64,000 nucleotides of DNA, taken from NCBI GenBank assembly GCA_020746105.1, contig CM036619.1:8780238-8844237 (forward strand). Reading direction: 5' to 3'. The stretch comes from Trogon surrucura. Taxonomy: Eukaryota; Chordata; Aves; Trogoniformes; Trogonidae. A program made the translations under genes and the position numbers. The notes below the pieces were generated by a model. The model ran no database searches. It was given only the letters and a program-made list of their open reading frames with translations, and was not told where the DNA came from. Positions 48,684 through 60,907 of the stretch are shown in pieces. Every line of letters begins with the position of its first letter. Position 1 is the first letter of the stretch.

Positions 48684-51083
48684 CTAAAAAAAAATTGTAT
48701 AAAGATAATTAAAACAATAATTTATTTATTTGGAGGAGAAAGGGAGCTAATTTAATCCAGAAAATAAAGCTAAGTTTGAAATAATTAGTCATCCTTAATT
48801 AGAGTGTGGAGAGCTGTGAGGCTTCTTCAAGTCAGAGCAAAAAAGAAGAGCAAGCGATAATAAGGCAAAATTGCCATTAAGTTAATGCAGGGTCATTAGC
48901 ATTTGTTACAAAGGGAAATTGTGGAAGGTAGCAAGGCACGTTTTCTAAATTAACTTGGCATATAAGAGAAGGTGATATAGGGAGAAAGCCACTTGTCTAT
49001 TCCTTAAATGCCTCTTATGTTTTGTACAGATTTTCACTAAAACTAAATTCAGAAACTGGAAGCAAGTGGTGACATGGAATCTGGCAGCCATGATGGAAGT
49101 TTAATTATGGTTTATTTCACAGACTTGGAATAGAATCCTGGCCCTTCTTAACAGCAACTGGAGTCTTTCCATTTAATTCATTGAGGCCAGGATTCTGCCC
49201 CAAATCTTTGGATAAGAAAAGATGTAATAGGAGATGTTTATGAAGATTTCTCTTTAGACATAGCTCTAATCTAATTTCTCTGCTGGCTGGGTGGTTTTGG
49301 ATCATACAGTCTGTTCTGCCTAAGTTTTATATGGCAGTCAAGTCAAAACAGCTTGAGGTAATCACCTAAATCAGATTTAACAAAGAACCATTTTTGTGTA
49401 CTTCTATGCAATAATTAACACATATACTAAGGCATGTTTCGACAACTCAGAGACAAGGCTGGTCAGGTAAGACAACAACACTTGCAGGACCTAGTAGCAA
49501 ACGTTACACAACTTAACATCTTCAAGTCCTGCAGAAAAACAGTGGCCAACTCCTACTAATAAAATTATACCTGAACTATGCTCAACACATACATTTGAGC
49601 CACAGCTCAGAAGGAGACATTTCTGGTATGGTCCAACTGCTTTTTCTATATCCCACATTTAGACAAAGATCGTATTGACTTGGTTAAATGCTGCATGAAG
49701 GCAGACAGCATCAGGGAACCTGGGAGAAGGAACAGATGTCTGTGGGGCAGGAATAAACAAATCCACTCAGCAGGATTTCATCTGCAGTGGCTGCAGAGGT
49801 TGTTGTCAAAAGGTGGCACAACTGAAACTATTTTATCTTTGGACACAAAATGCAGCAGCATATGACCCTGATACTGCCTCTAATGGAATAAGGCTTGGAG
49901 TTCAATCCATTACAGGCAGGTGGACTGAAAGCAAGACAACTCCTTATACATTTTATGAGTGGTGGCACCAAAGCTTCTGTTTTGAAAAACAAACACACAA
50001 CCCTTTAAATGAAATACATCTTTAGTTGTATTTTCCTTAGTCTTATCATAATACCTCAGTAATACTTTGCATCTGGATAGTGAATTATTCACAGATTATT
50101 CACCAAAAAAATGCAGAACTGAAACAAGATTAAAGCATATCTTTCTTTCCCAAATGTTTATAGAAGGATTAAGCAAGATCATAGTTTAATAATTTTGCTT
50201 TAAAAATACTTTGCTTGGCCCACTATATTACAGCAATGTTTAGTGTCTATTGCAGCAAAGGTATGGTATGTTTAAAGAAGATATTTTCTTTTTAATAGTC
50301 ACTTTTGAATAGAAACCATGAAATTAGTTGAGATGTGATGAAGGGACAAAGGTATCCACTTAGGGAAGTCATAGCAGAACTGAACTAAAACTAAAACGAG
50401 TGAGCTGGGACTGAGGGTAGGGTTCCCCTAAATGAGATTGTGTTCTCAACTCTTGTGTTTCTGGATTTGAAGTACTTTGAGGTCATATCCCAGATTAAAA
50501 TTCAGCAAACTCCTAAACAGAGATCTCATTAGTATTGAAATCATTCGTACAACTGTAATGGGTTTAATACAGAATCATAAAGCGGTACAAAACTCTACAA
50601 TTTTGTGGGCTGCTGTCAGTATGGTTGATGGTACCACACCCTAGCCAGTAAGAATCAATATTAAGAGAATGAGAAAGAAAACATAAAGTTAAGAAGGGAA
50701 AGAGGCACATATATACAGAACAGCAGTAAAGACAACTGTGAAACATCTAGATGGCAGCTAAATAGAAAATACCAGGGGAGCTCTTCTGTCTCCTCCCTCA
50801 AACTCTGCTCGTCATCCACTACTGCCAGAGGGAAGGGCAAAGTGGCCAGAAATACTCAAAACAAAAATTTTGGAGTCTTGTAGGAGCTCTGGGCATACTC
50901 AAGGTAGCACCAGATAGTGACACTATTTTCACTGGAAGAAAAGTGGCATGAGAAAAAGAGAGGAGAGATAGATAAGCATGTATGACTTTGCTATTGTACA
51001 CTGCCAGCTCTGCAGGGAGGTTTTTATTTCCTGACCTGCTCCCAGCTGCACTCCTGATACCCCTGGCTGCCTCCACAGCATCA

Positions 51084-51907
51084 ACCTGGACAGGCTGGAG
51101 CGTTGGGCGGGGAAAAATTTAATGAAATATAACAAGGGTAAATGTAGGGTCTTGCATCTGGGTAGGAACAACCCCAGGTTCCAGTATAAGTTGAGGAATG
51201 ACTTATTAGAGAGTAGTGTAGGGGAAAGGGACCTGGGAGTCTTGGTGGACAGCAGGATGACCATGAGCCAGCACTGTGCCCTTGTGGCCAGGAAGGCCAA
51301 TGGCATCCTGGGGTGTATTAGAAGGGGGGTGGTTAGTAGGTCGAGAGAGGTTCTCCTTCCCCTCTACTCTGCCCTGGTGAGACCCCATCTGGAATACTGT
51401 GTCCAGTTCTGGGCCCCTCAGTTCAAGAAAGACAGGGAACTGCTGGAGAGAGTCCAGCACAGGGCAACTAGGATGATGAAGGGAGTGGAGCATCTCCCTT
51501 ATGAGAAAAGACTGAGGGAGCTGGGGCTCTTTAGTTTGGAGGAGACTGAGGGGTGACCTCATTAATGTTTACAAATATATCAAGGGTGAGTGTCACGAGG
51601 ATGGAGCCAGGCTCTTCTTGGTGACAACCACTGATAGGACAAGGGGTAATGGGCTGAAACTGGAACATAAGAGGTTCCGCTTAAACTCGAGAAGAAACTT
51701 CTTCTCAGTGAGGGTGACGGAGCCCTGGAACAGGCTGCCCAGAGAGGTTGTGGAGTCTCCTTCTCTGGAGACATTCAAGACCTGCCTGGACACGTTCCTG
51801 TGTAGCATAGTCTAGGCATTCCTGCTCTGGCAGGGGGATTGGACTTGATGATCTTTCGAGGTCCCTTCCAATCCCTAACATTCTATGATTCTATGATGAT
51901 TCTATGA
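51084..51907 (+). mobile_element. CR1 LINE, 5'-truncated, near-identical to the 54.6 kb copy
   Basis: Homology begins at ACCTGGACAGGCTGG in the ORF2 region just after the FADD motif and runs to ATTCTATG repeats ending near 51907. The reading frame is open from 51122 to about 51540. A 5-nt deletion relative to the 54.6 kb copy then shifts it (GGAGGAGACTGAGG against GGAGAAGAGGAGGCTGAGG). A further open stretch runs from 51618 to the original stop region near 51815. It lies antisense to TG. Confidence 0.95.
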
Positions 51908-52200
51908 ACTCTAGATAGGGAAAAGCAGTCCATCAACTGGTGGAATTCAAAGGACAGTTTGATAAAAAAAAGGACTGCAGATACAATGGCAAAAGGGATT
52001 TTTAAGGTGTTTTTAAGGAAGACAAACTAATAGCAAGTCTCTTCCCTCACAGAAGTCCCTCTTCAAGGAACAGATCTGTTATTTCAATAACAGCAATGAA
52101 CAATGTTATGTGTAAGGATGTAATCTTGGCTTTGGTGATTTCACAGACTAGTACTTTGTGCAAAGGTATCACTTCAGATATTCTCTGTATAAATTTTCTT

Positions 52201-52222
52201 CTTAAGATGTCAACATCTTAAG
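52201..52222. repeat. Perfect 10-bp inverted repeat (hairpin)
   Basis: CTTAAGATGT, a 2-base loop CA, then ACATCTTAAG. It is a perfect hairpin in the large TG intron with no obvious partner feature. Confidence 0.85.
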
Positions 52223-52806
52223 ATGTTAACAGATTCATTGCTCTTTTTACGTGAGAGTATGACAGACTGGTAAGCTGAGCCATGGGGAAGCTGAGAGCCA
52301 GACCCTACCACTTTGTTCACACTAAACTGAGCTCCCTTTGGAGAATTATTACTTCACTTCAGAAGGAGGCACTACTGGAATTCAGTTATGCAGAAAAACA
52401 GAAGCTTTGTGACATTCATAGCCAACAATTTAACAGCAGACCCTGAAATACCACTTGCTGGGAATTTTCATCATGCAGTGCCAACCCATTTAATTGAGAA
52501 GGCATTGGTTCTGAGAAAATTTTCCTTGAGCTCAAGAAGGAGTTTCCAATTAAATGTATCCAAGTAAGAAAGAGAGAAAGGGTTTTTATAGCCATCAGAT
52601 ACTCCACTGGTCTCTCTATAGAGTGGTGGCTCCTGCTGCAAACAAAGAACAACTTCAACAGGGAAGAATAAAAGAGGAGAAGGTAAAAATCTAGAAAAAA
52701 AAATCCTCATTGCAGTCGATTTCGTTTCAGCAGAGCACATATGTAAGTAAGTCCAGATTTCCAAGAGCTGAAGTGAGTATCTTAGCCATGAACTTTTGGA
52801 ACAGTT

Positions 52807-52840
52807 AAAAAAAAAAAAAAAGAAAAGAAAAGAAACAAAA
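52807..52840. repeat. A-rich tract, A-run then AAAAG repeats
   Basis: Fourteen or so As followed by GAAAAGAAAAGAAAC. No retroposed gene is seen upstream of it. Confidence 0.85.
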
Positions 52841-53864
52841 AACCCCACCAACCAAATAACAACACAAAAAAACCCAACCCAAAACAAAACAGAAATTCTC
52901 AAAAATATTGTTTACTAAGGGGAGTTTTCATTTATAGCTATCCACAACCATGGCAGTCAGAACAGAAGAATATGATCTGGCAGAGTACCACGCTACTCTA
53001 CATTAGAACTGAATGTATAACTTACAGCTGGGGCTACAGAGACCTCACACTGACCCTCTGCAAATTAGGACATAGATCTCATTTTGAACTTTGTCCTTGT
53101 TATAGATCTGGCTAATTATTTCACACTGGAAAGTCATTTTCATGATTAATGACTGACTATAGCCTAACACATTTTTTTTCTCTTTTATTTAAAAATAGTA
53201 CTTACTCTTCCAGTGTGACAATTTCAACTAATCTCAAAGCCTTTTGAGTCACAGATTCTATTCTTAGTTGGCTTAATGCAGCTTTTGATTCTTTTTTAAA
53301 ACTCCACACAGAGATAGAAGCCAATGTAAATTAACTCAAAATTCAAATTACATCCTGGACAATACAAAAATACTAAACTTCCCACTGCTATTCAATTACT
53401 TAAAATTTAAAATAACAAAAGAAAATAATACTAACTAGAATTCAGTCAGAGTTACCAGTAAATTACTGAGGATAAAAAAGCAAGATGAAGAAGAATCAGT
53501 TTGTCATTAGTGAACATACTGGAAGGTTATTTATTTATTTAGTTTTAGTTTTATTGACCCATACTGGTAGATATTTTCATCCTCATAAAGCACAGATAAC
53601 TGTCAACAGGGTATTCTTCTAATATATATCTGGTTTAGAACAAGAAACCAATGTGTGGCCATAAGTTTCTTTGTTTTGTGTGTACCTTAAGATTTTTCAT
53701 GGTTAACTAGGCAAGAGAACCACATAAACAAACATTTAAACTTGCTGAAGCACCTGATATCACATGAGATTGTATGTGGGAGTAATTTAATTGATGTTTT
53801 TCCTTCAAAACTCTTTCTATCTCCATTCATAAAAACAGTTTTCATCATGCTCCTTTCTTATACA

Positions 53865-53921
53865 ATTTTATATACTCGACCTATATATACTATGTATACT
53901 ATATGATTTTATATACTCGAC
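53865..53921. repeat. 16-bp direct repeat in AT-rich DNA
   Basis: ATTTTATATACTCGAC occurs at 53865-53880 and again at 53906-53921, separated by a TA-rich spacer. Confidence 0.8.
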
Positions 53922-54624
53922 TCCATTTTATGCCACAAGCACCTCATTTCTCACAAAGGACATTGGTTTTGTCATTCTGTTTTTCTGTCGTTTACTGTTT
54001 TCAGAAACGATAAGTTTGGAAAAATTATAGCCTAGCAGCCATATTTCTCAAGCCCAAATCTGAAGACCCTCCAATGATCTTCAGTTTTCCCCAACTTTGC
54101 CTAGAGATGCTGTCCAAAACTCCCATTACCCTATGTGATTTGAAGCTAGGCGACATAGCCTCAGTAAGTTAAGCCTAGCAAGACCTAAGTAGATAACTTC
54201 AAAGGCTTAAGTTCCAAGTCTCATCACACTAGGGACAGTAGCATCCACTGTCTACTGGGCAGCTCATTCCTTCTTCAACGCCTGCACAACCCTTTCAGTT
54301 CAGCTAAAGCATTGCAACCCAGCCTCTTCAGGAGATGGAATTGAGATATCTGTTCATTTTGTTTCAGCTACAATGATTGTCTGACAAATGTAGAAAACGT
54401 AGTGTACTCAAACGAATGTTAGTCACTAAATTTAGGAGATATTTTTGATCTGTGACAGACTCGTGAGATAAGAGAACCATTAATCTTTTAAATGTCAACT
54501 TTTACAAGCATAACTGCTCGTTCTAACAATTTTGTGAAAGGGTCTGTGTTGGGATCGCGGTTTTGAGTTCCTAGCTTCATATTCAAGACCCTATTCAGTT
54601 TTCCATTTTGCAAGGACAGGCCTA

Positions 54625-55908
54625 TCACAGAATCACAGAATCACAGAATGTTAGGGATTGGAAGGGACCTCGAAAGATCAAGTCCAATCCTCTTGCCATA
54701 GCAGGAATGCCTAGATAATGCTACACAGGAACGTGTCCAGGCAGGTCTTGAATGTTTCCAGAGAAGGAGACTCCACAACCTCCCTGGGCAGCCTGTTCCA
54801 GTGTTCTGTCACCCTCACTGAGAAGAAGTTTCTTCTCGAGTTTAAGTGGAACCTCTTATGTTCCAGTTTCAGCCCATTACCCCTTGTCCTATCAGTGGTT
54901 GTCACCGAGAAGAGCCTGGCTCCATCCTCGTGACACTCACCCTTGATATATTTGTAAACATTAATGAGGTCACCCCTCAGCCTCCTCTTCTCCAAACTAA
55001 AGAGCCCCAGCTCCCTCAGTCTTTTCTCATAAGGGAGATGCTCCACTCCCTTCATCATCCTAGTTGCCCTGTGCTGGACTCTCTCCAGCAGTTCCCTGTC
55101 TTTCTTGAACTGAGGGGCCCAGAACTGGACACAGTATTCCAGATGGGGTCTCACCAGGGCAGAGTAGAGGGGAAGGAGAACCTCTCTCGACCTACTAACC
55201 ACCCCCCTTCTAATACACCCCAGGATGCCATTGGCCTTCCTGGCCACAAGGGCACAGTGCTGGCTCATGGTCATCCTGCTGTCCACCAAGACTCCCAGGT
55301 CCCTTTCCCCTACACTGCTCTCTAATAAGTCATTCCCCAACTTATACTGGAACCTGGGGTTGTTCCTACCCAGATGCAAGAGCCTACATTTACCCTTGTT
55401 ATATTTCATTAAATTTTTCCCCGCCCAACCCTCCAGCCTGTCCAGGTCTCGCTGAATGGCAGCACAGCCTTCTGGTGTGTCAGCCACTCCTCCCAGCTTG
55501 GTGTCATCAGCAAACTTGCTGATAGTACTCTCTAGTCCCTCATCCAAGTCATCGATGAATATATTGAATGATACTGGTCCCAGTAGCGACCCTTGAGGGA
55601 CTCCACTGGATACAGGCCTCCAACCAGACTCCGCCCCATTGACCACAACTCTTTGGCTTCTTCCACTTAGCCAGTTCGCAGTCCACCTCACTACCCGAGA
55701 GTCTAGACCACACTTCCTCAGTTTAGCAGCAAGGATGCTGTGGGAGACTGTGTCAAATGCTTTACTGAAGTCAGGGTAGACCACATCCACCGCTCTACCA
55801 TCATCTATCCACCTTGTTATATCCTCATAAAAGGTTATGAGGTTAGTCAAGCACGACTTCCCCTTGGTGAAGCCATGTTGACTGTCTCTAATGACCCTCT
55901 TATCCTTA
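54625..55908 (-). mobile_element. CR1 LINE, 5'-truncated, young copy (arm of inverted pair)
   Basis: Read on the minus strand, this copy enters CR1 ORF2 in the RT domain near IRDSQHGF and runs through the C-terminus and 3' UTR to an octamer tail at 54625-54650. The last 0.83 kb is almost identical to the copy at 51084-51907, which lies on the other strand. It has the same transcriptional orientation as TG. Confidence 0.95.
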
Positions 55909-55973
55909 TCATTAAGAACTAGGAAACCAAAATGCCTGTCCAATGTCACTTGGATTTGGTGAGAACAGGTCAT
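54711..55973 (-). pseudogene. CR1 ORF2 C-terminal fragment (420 codons open)
   Basis: The frame is open for 420 codons. About the first 20 residues come from non-CR1 flank. The rest is CR1 reverse transcriptase lacking its fingers region. It keeps the first catalytic motif, read here as YPDFSKAFD with Pro in place of the usual Leu before Asp, then SSGVPQGS and KFADDTKL. It ends LCSII. The missing N-terminal RT and endonuclease parts make it non-functional. Only 5' truncation and substitutions are visible, with no internal stop. Confidence 0.85.
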
Positions 55974-56078
55974 TCATATGGTGATTGGACTGAACAGCAT
56001 AGGTGAATCCCAGACACACAGACCTGGTGTTAAGTCTCCTGCTGACATAGGATCTCATAACAAACACATGCCTGGAGA

Positions 56079-56165
56079 TGTGTTATATATATTTTATATA
56101 TGTTTATATTATGTATATTTATATTATTTACATTATATCTCTCTATATATTTTATATATAAAATG
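56079..56165. repeat. AT-rich low-complexity tract
   Basis: Repeated TATAT, TTTATATTAT and TATATATTTTA blocks with almost no G or C, next to the 5' end of the 54.6 kb CR1 copy. Confidence 0.85.
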
Positions 56166-57755
56166 CCACTGCCTGGATGGTTTTGTGGCCCCATTCTGTG
56201 TTTATTTTCAAAAAATGGGTTTAAAATTACTTTTTGCAAGAAGTATTGGAAATACTAAATAGTTGTTTGCACACATTTGCATTCTCTCCTGCAGATATGC
56301 AGAATGGGATCAAGTATCCTAAGCCATTACCAGGTACCATCTCCTCCGTGTTTTGAGAGAGGAATAGGTTACCAACACTGCGTTTTTCCTGAACTGAAAT
56401 GTTCATTTCAGTGAACAGAAAAAAATAATTTAAACAAAAAGTATACATAACCACACATATTAGGAAAGGAAGTGGTATGTGATTGCAAAGAGGAAAAAAA
56501 TAACCAAAGGATAGATGGGTATTTATAGAAATTTAATGAACCAATGTAAGGCCTGGTGTGACCTCTGAAGTTCTAGGGATGCATTTGGCTCCTTGTTTCT
56601 TCTCACATTACAAAGTCCTGCCAAATGAATGAGGGAAAGCATGTGAAAAACAGATGCCCACTTTTCTTTCTTTCTTCTTTTCAGGAAAATCAGGGCATAT
56701 GGAAAAAGCTTAACTCTTAACAGGATTAAACTGCCAAGTTTATCCACATTTGTACCAAAAAAAATTCCTATAGATACATGTGACTTGCAAAAGTATCCTG
56801 GAGTTTGCTGTGCCTTTTCCACTTGGACTACTCCCAATATACGCAATGTTCTACTTTATATTGCAGCTGTGCCAGTTGAAGAAAAAACTGAAGTAGCAGA
56901 TAATAAATTCAAGAACCTGAAACTCATATTAACTGAAAAAAAAATCATAGATCTTTATACAGGAAGAAAACACTTTTATCATCTTGTCAGGACTCCTAAA
57001 TAACACAGATCAGAGAATTTTCTCAGGGAACTACTGTAATAAAAACTTAGGCATGTTGACACTTGAGTGCATGGGGGGACAGAAATCCATCCCTTTGGTC
57101 AGTATGCCTACTCCCAAGCTGAATGAATGGATGAATTTCCTTAAAAAGGTGATATGTTCATCTAAAGTCCCCAGAGCACCAAGGATGATCTCTCCAGATA
57201 AATGGACTTTGTGCTTATATTGTAGATTTTGAGGGAACAGCCAGTCCCAGTGCAGCACACGGAGTTCAAAAAATTGCTTTGTACTTTTTTTTTAGCTGAA
57301 TTTTGGTTAATTTAAAGTTGATTTCTGCCTTTTTTTTTTTATTATTATTATTTCCTGAGCTTGGTGCTTTGCCTTTGACTATTTATGGCTGATTACCAAG
57401 ATCCAAAAAATCTACTGAACAATTAAGGTCTCATAATCACTCTGTGGGAAGGATAAACAAATTGTCTAGACCTCAAGCCTTTAGCAACACAGAAACTGTC
57501 TAAAGACTTGAGCATGGTGTGATGTGGTTTAATCAGCGGGAGAGTGTTTTCATAGCTGCAGCTGGCATAACGCAATAGATAAAGCCAGAGGGATGAGAGG
57601 CAATTCCAACAAGAAGAGCAGAGCAACAACTTCGAGGCAATGAGAGGGAGTACACCTTTATGGAGAAAAATTACAAGCTGTTGTTGCAGCAAGTGTATGT
57701 ATCTGTGTAAGGTGATTGTGGTGTCTGCCCAGCTGTGGAGGCAACACGTGCCTTA

Positions 57756-57960
57756 CAGAAACATAGAATAATAGAATGGTTTGAGTTAGAAGGCTAAAGA
57801 TCATCTAGTTCCAACCCTCCTGCCATAGGTAGGGACACCTCATACTAGACCAGGTTGCTCAAAGCCTCATCCAACCTGGCCTTAAACACTTCCAGGGAGA
57901 GGTCATCCATAACTTCTCTGGGCAACCTGTTCAAGTGTCTTGTTGTTCTTTTTACCACCT
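57756..57960 (-). mobile_element. Old CR1 3'-end fragment
   Basis: The + strand starts with AGAATAATAGAATGGTTTGAGTT-like tail sequence and continues through the reverse complement of the CR1 3' UTR and last codons (…CAACCTGGCCTTAAACACTTCCAGGGAGAGG…, read in pieces). It is diverged and much older than the intact copies nearby. Confidence 0.85.
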
Positions 57961-60907
57961 CTCCAGTGCCCTACCTGCCCTCTGTGTTTAGATGAGTTTC
58001 TTTGAAGACCAAAGACATAATTTCTTGTCGGCCTCCACAGCAGCCAGTTCACACTGTGCCCCCTCCAGCCTATGGGGTGTTTTTACTCATGGCCTAACAG
58101 CTACAGTCAGGAGGAGCCCCTCAAATGGACAAGAAGTGCTGAACAGATTAAAGGACAGGTTATGATTATGACAAAATTGGAAGAGTAGAAAAATGTCCTG
58201 TAATTAAAGGGATATTAAGAACAAACAGAATCAGCACAGCATACATAATAAATAGAAAACATTTTGCATAGTTGAACAGTTTTATACATTTTATTTTTTT
58301 TTCTTCAGTCAGTCAGGAGTTCTTGCCTTCAGCAAGGAATCATAAAAAGTGTCACCAAAATCTGGCCAACTATGTGAGCATTAGCATGGAGCAGTTTTTT
58401 CACAAGTCCCCCCACAAGGTATACAAGAGTGCATAGTCGGGAGGCAAAGACAGCCCCACCTAAAATGACTCAAAACAGACAGCAGCTCATTAATCTTGGA
58501 TGAATCTGTGCACTGTACAACAGTTAACAAAAGCTTTTTTGACAATTATTATGATAATGTTAGTGATAGAACTTCATTAAGTCTCATTTTAGACTCCTTC
58601 AATGACAATAATGATACTTTGCCATTCTGTTGCAGCTGATGATCTGCCCTGTTCAGTTTGCGGAGCACTGATTTTTATCCACCATCTTTAAGATAGCACA
58701 TCTGGCACCACAGTGTGACTTAGAAAGTGGCATGGGAAGCGGTGCAAAAATCCCCCAGAAACCTCTTGAAGGGTTAACAAGGCAAATCTTTGTGCAGTTA
58801 ATATTATTATCCTTGTCAAAACATATTTCTCCTATCACATATTCCTTTACTGTAACTAAAGCTATACTCCAGCTCTCCCCACTAATCCTAGGCAATGCTG
58901 AGTAGTCACATTCCTCCTGCATTGTTTAGAATAAATGTTTACTCCAAGGTCTAAGTGTTCTCAAGAAGAGAGTGAGAAAATGGCATCTGGGTTATGTACA
59001 TATTTTTACCACAGATCATTAATGCAGGAGATACGGGCTATGCATCCCGCTTCTTATTCAAATAGGAACTGAAGACTAAAGCAGACATGGTGTTATGCCA
59101 AGCTGGGGAGAATGCTACTGTGTGGAAAAAGATATTAGTTTGCTCTCTGCAAGATCCATTCATCTATACGAAAATTATCAGTTCACGGTTTTATGTGATT
59201 TTCCACATGTCATAGACATCAGTTTAGTGCGGTCTTTTTTAATCCCATCCCTCCATCTATGCATTCCTGACTCTGTGGTCATTTTGGAATTATGCAGTTG
59301 TGAGATACATTTTGCTAATTGACCTGTGCTGGTAAAAATTCCTCCCTGTTTAATAACTTTTTGATTATTTTGCATCATTGCAGCTGTGTCTGTCTTTACT
59401 GGCTGACTTCTCCCACCCTCTTGTTTATCTTGCTGTGAGTTGTTAAGGCACTGCTCCATGTGAAACAAGAGGAAATATCGGTACTTCTTCATCTCTGCAT
59501 TTTAACTCTCTGTTCTGTTGCACATTTTGCGAGATGCACATAAAGTAGGAGAGAGGTGATAGAGTAGAATCTGGAGAATATGTTGCTATACTCCGCCTTA
59601 TCTTAATTAGTGAATGGCCATTTCCTCAGCCAGAATATTTTATGTAAGAGTAAACAGTCTTTTATTGTTGTAGTTATCTGAACCCTATATTATTTTAACG
59701 TAGTCTTAATAGTAATTATAGGTCCATATCCTCTATAAACTGAGATCTTGGGAAGAATTTAGACACCAAGACCAAAAAAAAACACATTAATTTATCTCCT
59801 ACATTACCCTACAAACACAATACTATACAAGTTTCAATTTTCAGAAGCGAAGCTCTGCATCTCAGCAGTCACAGATGTGATTCAATATCAAACAGGCAGA
59901 TAAATAATTTTTCTGTCAAATGCCTGCGGGTGATCAGGAATACCTAATGAGGTGTTCCTCCAGCTACAGTGCACCAAGGGGGACCTGATCCAGTACGTGT
60001 ACACACAGAACATCCTGTCCATGTCTATGTGCAAACAATACTCTTGGGTTGCACTCATTACCCCAAATAAATGTCTGTAACAGGGTTCTTCTGCTCAGAA
60101 CGTTCAAACCCACACATCCTACCTTCCAACCCAAACTGTTGGTTACTTGGCAGAGTATCTGCCTCTGTTCCTCCTCCTAAGATGAGCCACAATTTTCAAA
60201 GAAGAATTTGAAAGCTGTCAGGATTCATTACTCCAGTGTTTAGAGAAGTTCCTTGTGAGTTGGTGACATGATTGAAAGATCTTTCCCCGAGATTAGCTTA
60301 TGTATTCTACCTGAATGCTGTTTCACATGCACAATTAGTTTTAATCTGGTAGGGCAAACCACCAACAATATTCCCAAACACTGCATTTTGCTAGATCAGA
60401 TTATTGCTGTTTTTGTCATAGTTTTTAGCCACTCATGTGAAGCTCCCACCCTAGAGAGCATCACATCCCTGGCATGCAGTGAGGCTGCTGGGCAGCCTGC
60501 AATGCACATATACTATGTGGAGGGGAGAATGCTGTAGGGATGGTGAGGGAGAGAGGTCATGTGGCAAAAGTGGGATGAATAATAAGGAAAGATTCATTTA
60601 GGAATGAATGACAACAATGTTTAAACAAAAAACCTCCTAGTATATTCAGCAGAGGACCTAGTGTGAGGTCCCTTGGGAAAACAAGGGTATCACTTCATAA
60701 ATAGTCACGTACTAGTGTCAAATGAGACCCTGCGGTACAAGGACAAGTTGAATTCTGCAATTTCTGTCTAAGTGTTTGTCTTTTTGAGCTAAACAACACA
60801 TATTTTAGTGGTGCTTAAGCATAAATAAAGATGAAAGGAGTAGGAGTGTAAATGCAGCATACCAATTTGGGCCCATTTCTCTTTGCAAGTGGCTTAGCCT
60901 AAGGCAT

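Noticed and set aside
54846..55325. 159-codon + strand open frame
   Set aside because: Antisense of CR1 ORF2. The same shadow recurs at 51206-51562.
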